Positions 56,796-64,000 of a DNA stretch of 64,000 nt are shown piece by piece. This DNA comes from Akkermansiaceae bacterium (GTDB lineage Bacteria; Verrucomicrobiota; Verrucomicrobiia; Verrucomicrobiales; Akkermansiaceae). The stretch's first letter is position 1. The number at the start of each line of letters is the position of its first letter. A model generated the notes under the pieces. It was given only the letters and a program-made list of their open reading frames with translations. It was not told the origin of the DNA and did no database searches. The DNA lies in contig JANXMQ010000220.1 of assembly GCA_025354565.1 (NCBI GenBank), positions 1 to 64,000 on the forward strand. Reading direction: 5' to 3'. A program made the translations under genes and the position numbers.

Positions 56796-59255
56796 TCATT
56801 TTCCGGGATCGCTCCACTTGGCAGGGGCAAGACCCTCTGCCTGTCCCACAAATGAAATGGGTCCAGGACCATTACGGCGTAGGATAATCTGACAGAGTCC
56901 ATTGTAGGCGGGCAGGGTGGTGGCGTGATGCATGGTGACGAGGCTGGTGGCGTCGCCATTGCCAGCGGCGAGAATTTCCGCAGCACCCGAGACTTCGAAG
57001 CGGAGCTTCTGATTGGAGCGGGGGACGAGGCGGTCTTTCGCATCGGCGATGGTTAATGTTAGATAGATGAGTTCACCCTTGCCGATCTTCGATTCTGCCT
57101 TCACTAACAGCTTTGCGGCGGGCTCGGTCGTGGAGCGATCATCCTCGGCCCATTTCTTGCCATCCTTGTAAGCGACAACATGAAGCTCGCCCGGTTCGTA
57201 AATGACTTTGTCCCAAATCAAGCGGTACTGATAGGGAGTTTTCTTTTGTTTACCCAGCGATTTACCATTGAGAAAAAGTTCCGCCTCGTCGCCAGATGTA
57301 TAGACATGCACGGGCGTGACTTGGCCAACGCGGTCGGGCCAGTTCCAATGCGGCAGGATGTGGGCCATGGGTAAGTCGGGATTCCAGCGGGCCTGATAGA
57401 GGTAGAAGCGATCCTTGGGAAACCCGCAAAGATCGATGATTCCGAAATACGATGAGCGGGAGGGCGGGGTGATTTTGCCGAGTTCGGCGAGTTGTTTTTC
57501 GAGCCGTGTACGCTCGGCGGGATCCTGGATGTTGAGCAGGTTGGTTTGGTCTTTGTTATAGGGTGTCGGCTCACCGAGGTAGTCGAAGCCGGTCCAGACG
57601 AATTCGCCCGGATCCCACGGCTGGCAGCGATCTTGCGCCTCGAACTCGATGTCCGGTCGTTGCGCCCACGCCGGAGCATAAAGATCGTATGAGGACATTT
57701 GGAAATTCGCTTGGCCTTGCGACTTGTTCCACGAAACCGGGAAAAAATACTCGCCGCGTGAACTTATGGTGGAGGCGGTTTCCGTGCCATAGACAGGCAC
57801 CCCGGTTTTTTTTGCGCGAAACTTTTGATAGATTTCCGGCTTGTAGTTAAAGCCGATGATGTCGAGGCCCTTCCAGAGGCCATCGGCAGCGCGGGTGTCG
57901 TTGTTCCCCATCGAGACCGGGCGGGTGTTGTCCTCGGACTTGACGATCTTGCGCAGGGCGTCGGCGGTTTGCCAACCGTCCGGTGAATTCTGATAGCCGC
58001 CGCTGATCTCGTTGCCGATGGACCAAATGATGACCGAGGGATGGTTGCGGAAATTTCTAACCATCAGGCGCAGGTCGCGTTCGTGCCATTCCGTGAAGAA
58101 GCGCGAGTAGTCGTTTTCACTCTTCGGTTTGTCCCAGCAATCGAAAGCCTCGACTTGAAGCAGGATGCCCATGCGGTCGCAAAGATCCACAAAGCCGGGA
58201 GCGGGAGGATTGTGGCTGGTGCGGATGGCGTTGCAGCCCATTTCCTTGAGGATGCGGAGTTGGCGTTCGGCGGCCTCTTGATGCCACGCGGTTCCTAACG
58301 GACCGAGGTCGTGGTGCATGCAGACGCCCTTGAGCGGGGTGTGGACGCCGTTGAGGAGAAACCCTTCGTTTTCATCGAAACGGATGCTGCGGACACCGAA
58401 GGGCGTGGTGATGGAATCCGAGTCTTCTCCCGCCCGGCTGAAGGTGGTGCGCAGAGTGTAGATATGGGGATTCCTCAAGGTCCAGAGCACAGGCTTTTCC
58501 AGTGCAAGCGTGGCCGAGCATGATTGGCCGGAGGTGGATGTTAGTAACTTCCCGTCATCTGATAGAATTTCAAACAGCACTGACATGCCTGCCGGACAGT
58601 CACCATTTTCGGTCTCGAGATCGACTTTGACCGTGGCCTTTTCCGCAGTGATTTCCGGGGTGGTGACGCGGATTCCCTGATGTTTGATATTCTCAATTTT
58701 TGCAGACGACTCCACCAGCCAGACATCCCGATAGATCCCGGCACCTGGATACCAGCGGGATGATTGGTCTTTGTTTTCCAAGCGGATGGCCAAAACATTT
58801 TCCGCGCCCGGTTTGATCGCCGGTGTCAACTCGACGCGATAGGAGGAATAGCCGTAGGGCCAGCCGCCGACTTTTTGGCCGTTCAGGTAGATGGTAGAGT
58901 CGGACATCGCACCATCGATATCCAGATAATAGCGCTTTTCCTTCGCGTCGGCAGGCAAGGTGAAGGTCTTCCGATACCAGCCGATGCCCATCCACGGGAG
59001 TTTGCCGGTGGAGCCGTCAAGTTCCAGGCGGAACGGTCCTTCGATGCCCCAGTCGTGTGGCAGTGAAAGCGCACGCCAAGTGTGGTCATCGAAGCCGACT
59101 GTCGATGGATTTGGTTCAGGCTCGGCGAGTGTGGAGCCATCGGCCACGGTGCCGAAGCGGGCGAAGCGCCAACCCTCGTTGAATGGCGCGCGGGTTCCCG
59201 CGGCGAGGGGCATGACGAGGCAGGCGAGTTGACAGAAGAAAATTTTGGGATTCAT
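56796..59255 (-). CDS. GH2 family beta-galactosidase-like enzyme
   Basis: An 819-residue secreted enzyme with a signal peptide (MNPKIFFCQLACLVMPLAAG). The sugar-binding domain (YLDIDGAMSDSTIYLNGQKV, GGWPYGYSSYRVELTP) and Ig-like domain precede the TIM barrel. The barrel has the acid/base in IWSIGNEISGGY and the probable nucleophile in VPVYGTETAST. A DUF4982-like domain (VHVYTSGDEAELFLNGKSLG) and a further beta domain end the protein. It probably removes beta-linked galactose or similar residues. Confidence 0.9.
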   Translation of the reverse strand: MNPKIFFCQLACLVMPLAAGTRAPFNEGWRFARFGTVADGSTLAEPEPNPSTVGFDDHTWRALSLPHDWGIEGPFRLELDGSTGKLPWMGIGWYRKTFTLPADAKEKRYYLDIDGAMSDSTIYLNGQKVGGWPYGYSSYRVELTPAIKPGAENVLAIRLENKDQSSRWYPGAGIYRDVWLVESSAKIENIKHQGIRVTTPEITAEKATVKVDLETENGDCPAGMSVLFEILSDDGKLLTSTSGQSCSATLALEKPVLWTLRNPHIYTLRTTFSRAGEDSDSITTPFGVRSIRFDENEGFLLNGVHTPLKGVCMHHDLGPLGTAWHQEAAERQLRILKEMGCNAIRTSHNPPAPGFVDLCDRMGILLQVEAFDCWDKPKSENDYSRFFTEWHERDLRLMVRNFRNHPSVIIWSIGNEISGGYQNSPDGWQTADALRKIVKSEDNTRPVSMGNNDTRAADGLWKGLDIIGFNYKPEIYQKFRAKKTGVPVYGTETASTISSRGEYFFPVSWNKSQGQANFQMSSYDLYAPAWAQRPDIEFEAQDRCQPWDPGEFVWTGFDYLGEPTPYNKDQTNLLNIQDPAERTRLEKQLAELGKITPPSRSSYFGIIDLCGFPKDRFYLYQARWNPDLPMAHILPHWNWPDRVGQVTPVHVYTSGDEAELFLNGKSLGKQKKTPYQYRLIWDKVIYEPGELHVVAYKDGKKWAEDDRSTTEPAAKLLVKAESKIGKGELIYLTLTIADAKDRLVPRSNQKLRFEVSGAAEILAAGNGDATSLVTMHHATTLPAYNGLCQIILRRNGPGPISFVGQAEGLAPAKWSDPGK

Positions 59256-59423
59256 GGGTTGTGCGTGATTTCAGGGTAATTCGATCCAGGGATGGTTGTC
59301 CATGCTCGGATTTGAGAAAAATCAGGAGCGACAGGGAAGGGAGTGAGTTTATCCTTGAGAACCGAGCTGGGTTGAAAGTCACGTGAATTTGAGCCAGTAA
59401 GCGGGTCACGTCGTTACAAATCC

Positions 59424-60791
59424 ATGAGAACCCTCAACTTGCTAGCCGCGCTATGGAGCATCGTTTCTTCAGTCTCGGCGATTCAACCCTGCAAGATCGA
59501 AGTTGTGGACAAGTCGAACGGCTGGCCGGTGCCGCTGGTCTGCCTGACGACGACCAGCGAGACATCATTTGTCACCGATAACGCCGGAGTGGTTGCCTTC
59601 GACGCGCCGGAATTCATGGGTCAGGAAACTTGGCTAACTGTTTTTTCGCACGGTTATGAACTCAAGGCCGACGGATTTGGAAACCGCGGCGTTCGCTTTA
59701 CCCCGAAGCCGGGAGGGTCCTTCAAGGTCGAGATCGAACGCAAGCAAATCGCAAAACGGCTCGGTCGCTTGACCGGCGCGGGAATCTTCGCGGAAAGCCA
59801 GAAGCTCGGCCAATTCGCTAGCTGGAAGGAATCCGGTGCCACGGGTTCTGATAGTGCCCAGATGATTGCCCACAAAAACAAGCTGTTCTGGCTCTGGGGC
59901 GACACCAATCTACCCGCATATCCGTTAGGAATCTTTGATACGCCCGTTGCCACCAGTGCGTTGAAACCGTTAGTTTCTCTGAAGCCGCCGCTCGGAATCT
60001 TTTACGACTACGTCCGCAATGAAAAGGGTATGCCGCGCGGGACCATTACTGTGGACGGACCCGGTCCTGTCTGGCTATCGGGCTTGATTTCGCTCGCGGA
60101 CCGCGAGGGCAAGGAACACCTCGTCGCAATGTATTCCAAGATTCCTGAGATGCTGAAAGCCGGCGAATACGGTCTTGCGGAATGGAACGACGAAACCTCG
60201 CGCTTCGACATTATTGCCCCATTCTGGAAGCGCTCGGCTGCCGAACCTGAACCGCCAAAGGTCATCCCTGAAGGACATCCGGCAACCTGCAAAGATGCTA
60301 ACGGAAAATCATGGCTCTATTTCAATGGCCCGCCGACTTTCAAATGCGCCGCGACTTACGAGGCGTGGAAGGATCGCTCGCAATGGCAGGGGATCGAGGC
60401 ACAGAAGTCTTTCAAATCAGTCCACGGCGGCGACGATGTTGCATTGGCTTCCGGCTCGATCGCATGGAACAACTATCGGAAAAAATGGATTCTTGTTTTC
60501 CAACAGAAATTCGGCAAACCTTCAGTTTTCGGCGAGATTTGGTATGCCGAGGGCAAGACGCCGGAAGGCCCGTGGGGACCGGCGGTGAAAGTGGTGACTC
60601 ATGAAAACTATACCTTCTACAACGTGCAAATCGACTGGCAACTCACGTCGCCGGACGAGCCTGTCATCCTATTCGAAGGCACCTACACCACCACCTTTTC
60701 CAGTAACAAAATCAAGACCCCCCGCTACGAGTATAACCAGATACTCTATCGTTTGGATCTCGATGATGCGGCACTCAAGCCAGCCCAGTGA
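59424..60791 (+). CDS. Secreted propeller-type protein with carbohydrate-enzyme features
   Basis: A 455-residue protein with a signal peptide (LNLLAALWSIVSSVSA), a small N-terminal Ig/carboxypeptidase-regulatory-like domain (CKIEVVDKSNGWPVPLVCLT) and a beta-propeller region with KNKLFWLWGDTNLPAYPLGI, VWLSGLISLADREGKEHLVA and GSIAWNNYRKKWILVFQQ. FWLWGDTN resembles DUF4185-type glycosidase propellers. The family is not assigned firmly. It is divergent from the GH2 gene with 168 bp between. Confidence 0.72.
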   Translation: MRTLNLLAALWSIVSSVSAIQPCKIEVVDKSNGWPVPLVCLTTTSETSFVTDNAGVVAFDAPEFMGQETWLTVFSHGYELKADGFGNRGVRFTPKPGGSFKVEIERKQIAKRLGRLTGAGIFAESQKLGQFASWKESGATGSDSAQMIAHKNKLFWLWGDTNLPAYPLGIFDTPVATSALKPLVSLKPPLGIFYDYVRNEKGMPRGTITVDGPGPVWLSGLISLADREGKEHLVAMYSKIPEMLKAGEYGLAEWNDETSRFDIIAPFWKRSAAEPEPPKVIPEGHPATCKDANGKSWLYFNGPPTFKCAATYEAWKDRSQWQGIEAQKSFKSVHGGDDVALASGSIAWNNYRKKWILVFQQKFGKPSVFGEIWYAEGKTPEGPWGPAVKVVTHENYTFYNVQIDWQLTSPDEPVILFEGTYTTTFSSNKIKTPRYEYNQILYRLDLDDAALKPAQ

Positions 60792-60907
60792 GAACTGATT
60801 CTTTCAATCTTCAATCAACAATCGTCAATTCTTCCCTGACGGTATGAATGGATTGATGATAGCCGATTTTGATTGCCAGCGAAGTCCACAAGAACTTCCT
60901 CCTCCGC

Positions 60908-63900
60908 TCAATCCGCGGACAGATGGAGGCGGGCGAAGACGCGAGAGGGTGGGGGAGCGATGAGATAGACGCCGACGCGTTCCATGCCACCGGGCAGGGC
61001 TTCGCGGCGACCACTCCACTGGACTTGGGCGGGGCCGGATTGCCAGTCGGTTAGGTTGGCGGAAATTTCCACGAGATAGTGGATGCCGCCGGCGGTGTAG
61101 GTGGTACCGATGGTGCCGGTGCCGACTGCGAGTTGATGGAAAACAAACTCTGGCGAGGTGGCGGGAGCGGCGGGTAGGAGACTGAGTTCCGGGTGGTCGG
61201 TGACGGCGGGATCAGTGCCGAGGGCGTATTCCGCAAGGTTGCTCTGGCCGTCGGCGTCCGGATCCAGTGCCGGCGCGGCGGGCGGGCCGAGGGTGGTGTT
61301 GAAATGGGCGATTTCCCAAGCATCCGGCAGATGGTCCCCATCGAGATCAGGACTGCTGGCGGGGCCGATGGTGAGGAAGGTGGCGGTGGTTTTCTGGTTG
61401 TCGAAAGTGGCACGGATCCAATCGGTGGAGCGGGCGACGGCGGAGAGGCGGGCCTCGTCAAGGGAGCCGAGGAAATAGGCGGGAGAGGCATTTTCGCCGC
61501 GACCAATGAAGGCATTGTTGGTTTGGCCGGATTGCAGGGTGCCGGTGAAGGCGATGGAGGATTTCAACAGACCATCGGTGTAGAGGCGGACGGTGCTGCC
61601 ATCCCAGGTGCCGCAGACGTGGTGGTATTGATTGTCGTTGATGGTGGTGGGGGAGGATGCGGTGATGTTGGCTGAGGCGGTGGTGAAAACGATGAACTCG
61701 GGCTTGCCGGCAGTGAGGCGGAATTGCCAAACGCGGCCACCCGCAGATCTGTCTTTGTTGAAGATGGCGACGGAGCTGGAGGTGGAGGTTTTCACCCAGG
61801 CCTCGATGGAGATCAGGGAGGGATTGAGGGCGGCGGCATCGGTGATGGCGACGGTGGAGCTGGTGCCATTGAGCGTCGCGCTGCCGGGGATGACGCTGGT
61901 GGTGGCGGTGGTGGTGGCGGTGGTGACTGCGGTGGTGACTGCGGTGGTGACTGCGGTGGTGACTGCGGTGGTGACTGCGGTGGTGACTGCGGTGGTGACT
62001 GCGGTGGCTGTGGCAGTTAGGTTGTTAGGCGAGGAATCTTTGGTGAAGCCGAGAGTGGGATCGAGATGCCAGATGCCGTTGAAGGAGTTGGACCAGACAT
62101 TGGTGGTGGTCGCGGGGGTGGATTGTCCGCTGCGGCCCCACCAGACGCGGATTTGGGTGGTGGTGGTGAGTTGGGGAATTTTCACCCAGACGGAGGAGGT
62201 GCCAGCGGGGTTCCAATTTTCCACCTCATGATCGAGGATCTGAGTGCCGGCGAGGTTGGTGAAACGGAGGTCGCCATAAGCCGGGGAAAGCATTTGGCTG
62301 TAGGCAAAACCGGGAATGATGGTGGTGGAAAGTCGGATCAGGGTGGGGAAATCGGTTAGGGTTGTCGTGCCCGCATAGCCGGTCACGCTGATGATGGCGC
62401 TGGAGGCCCAAAGCGAGAGATCGCCATCGGCGGCGAGGGTGCCGGAGCTGGCGGCCCATGTAGTGCCATGAGGGGTGGAGAGGCGGAATCGAAAGCTCAA
62501 ATTTCCGGCGAGGATGGCGTCGAGGGTGTAGCTCTGGGCACCCGCAGTCTGGGCACCGAGGGCGATGGAGTGCTGCCAAGCGGTGGCCGTGGCTCCGCCA
62601 TCGCTGGTGCCGTAATAGAGGACGAGATCGCCAGTGGTGAGGGCCGGGTCTTTCAAGTCCAGCGTGGCAGCGAAGGTGGCGCGGCCACCATAGGTAAGGG
62701 AGGCGCTGCCTTGGGTGACGAGCGGTAGGTAATCCCCGGTGGTGAAAGACCAGACGCGACCGGCAGTGACCGCGCCGAGCGAGTTGACCGAGTCCACGCG
62801 CCAGTAACGGGTGTTGAGGGCCGGGAGCGGGCCGGTGGCGCGGGTGGTGGCGCGGGTGGTGGTGGTCTGGCGTCCGAGGTATTCCGGCGAGGCGGTGGTG
62901 GCGGCAGTGATGGCGGATTTGCTGGTGCCGAGATAGATGTCGTGAGCTACGGCGGTTTGCCCGGCAGTCCATGTTAGAACGGGGTTAGTGTCGGTGCCGA
63001 TAGCGGAGTCAAGCGGGACTGGCAGGACTGCGGAACGGGAAACGTGGTAGTCCAAAATGTGCAGCGGCGTGGGCGCGGTGCCAGTGATGTTAGTTTCCTG
63101 GGCGTAAACGGAAATGATGCGATCGGCGGTCCAGCGGATGGGATCGGTGATGATGTTGACGGTGTTCGCCTTGCCGGTGGGCAGGGCGGCGGAGAGCGTC
63201 AGTGGGGTTCAATCGTTCCAACTGCTGGCGGGAGTGGCTTCTGGATTGGTGGCGGGATTGGAAGCGGCGATGCGGATGTTCGTGGCATCGCCATACACCA
63301 AGAAGAGGCGGCCATCGTCATCCGCAGCGAGCTTGGCGCGGGAGCCGGTGAGGATGGTCTCATTTTTCCGCCAGACACCATCAGTGCCGCGCCAGTAATG
63401 GACGAAGCGGGAGCCGGAACTGAGGGCGGTGTCGAAAGTGGTCTGATCCGGGCTGGCGGCGGGCAGCATCCAAGCGACGACATGGACGCGGCCCTGCTTG
63501 TCGGTGATCATCGCGCTGTTGTTGATGTAGTTCCGTTTTTGCGGGATGGTCACACCGATGATGTCGGGAGAGTTGGCGGAGATGAAGGACGTGCCGGTGG
63601 TCGAAATGTTAGAGCCAAGCTGATTTTTCCAAGTCCTGCCCGTATCGTCGCTGTAGGCGTAGAGGATGTCATGATTGCTGCTGGCATCCGGGGTTTCCCG
63701 CCAGCACCAGGTGGCGTGGAGGCGACCGTTGGCATCGAAGAAGGTGTTGTCGAAATAGGCATTGCGATCCGTCTGATTGGTCAGGGTGCCAATGTAAGTG
63801 CCGGTGCGGGTGGTGTATTGGCCGACGAGGGACCAGGCATGGGTGGTGCCGGAATATTCGTAGAGAATTTCATCGCCGCCGCCGGAGGAGCCATAGCGAT

Positions 63901-64000
63901 AGGTGAAGAGAAGTTTTCCCGCAGGGGTGGGAATGAAGCGGGGATAGGTGACTTGAGTCATGGCGGAGGGGCCGCCGGTTAGAAGTCGATCCTTGACGAC
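60908..64000 (-). pseudogene. Large BNR_4/fibronectin/DUF2341/LamG protein with in-frame stop, 5' end beyond window
   Basis: Reading in from 64000, MTQVTYPRFIPTPAGKLLFT and repeated propeller units (YAYSDDTGRTWKNQLGSNIS) give a BNR_4 domain. A TGA at 63209-63211 follows SSWND. The same frame then continues TPLTLSAALPTGKANTVNII, DYHVSRSAVLPVPL, an Fn3-like region, DUF2341 (TQIRVWWGRSGQSTP), a LamG domain (FNGIWHLDPTLGFTKDSSPN, LDEARLSAVARS), a dockerin-like DPDADGQSNLAEYALG and a beta end FARLHLSAD. Either a nonsense mutation, readthrough, or a sequencing error splits it. No other frame change is needed. Confidence 0.75.
61919..62002 (-). repeat. 12-bp perfect tandem repeat inside the LamG gene
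   Basis: Seven exact copies of GGTGGTGACTGC (plus strand) encode repeated TAVT on the minus strand, within the start of the LamG domain where intact proteins have no such loop. The exactness suggests recent expansion and strain variation. Confidence 0.92.

Noticed and set aside
61632-62231. Plus-strand frames with VVTAVVTA or GGDCGGDC repeats
   Set aside because: Antisense shadows of the 12-bp tandem repeat in the LamG gene; no start site or domain.

Overview
The window looks like a GC-rich (roughly 58-60% by eye) chromosome segment from a member of the Verrucomicrobiota, probably near Verrucomicrobiaceae/Luteolibacter. This rests on gene content: an mcsA-mcsB-clpC operon, a monomeric NADP isocitrate dehydrogenase, a truncated pilin-like protein of the Verrucomicrobia cassette type, a DksA-like protein with a lysine/alanine/proline tail, and secreted LamG/DUF2341 and glycosidase proteins. 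I could run no database search, so the taxon and family names come from recognised motifs.

Layout. 1-7.2 kb: folate salvage (ygfA), a CYTH triphosphatase-like protein, ilvE and the McsA-McsB-ClpC protein-arginine phosphorylation/proteolysis operon. 7.3-11.5 kb: monomeric icd, a 700-bp gap with DnaA-box-like 16-bp repeats, and two small enzymes or conserved proteins. 11.6-14.5 kb: a type II restriction-modification island (controller, nuclease, convergent methylase). 14.6-18.3 kb: scpB-pheA-gltA-membrane protein on the minus strand. 18.5-20.7 kb: DksA-like/H1-tailed protein, L33, S18, terminator, HPr. 20.8-23.8 kb: an ECF sigma/anti-sigma operon with envelope proteins (DUF1573, rhodanese). 23.7-29.0 kb: zinc-ribbon membrane protein, glnD, psd.

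29.1-32.5 kb is the most unusual part. A decayed DUF6922/AbiEii-type gene pair is followed by a minus-strand array of small membrane-protein genes separated by attC-like sites with GTTAGGC/GTTAGAC cores. Two of these sites lie in a near-identical ~176-bp repeat, and no integrase is present. I read this as an integron gene-cassette array without its integrase (CALIN-like), in which one reading frame crosses an attC site and ends in a GTGA overlap with the next cassette gene.

32.7-45.2 kb returns to housekeeping: lipoprotein, ResB/CcsA cytochrome c maturation, a second zinc-ribbon membrane protein, a protein with a NadD-like degenerate motif, purC, rimK, an MBL hydrolase, OmpH/Skp, a nucleoside deaminase and a tandem LOG-family protein. 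45.2-64 kb is a polysaccharide-utilisation neighbourhood (GH43-like, GH16 with an inserted F5/8C domain, GH43 arabinanase, GH2, LamG/BNR protein) that is visibly decaying: GH106 N-terminal remnant, broken ISAs1 element, hydrolase, pilin and AraC fragments, and an in-frame stop in the last large gene. leuC-leuD and a small membrane protein sit inside this region.

Across the whole window the word GTTAG/CTAAC appears strongly favoured over words of the same composition, even where this forces rare TTA, CTA, AGA or AGG codons.
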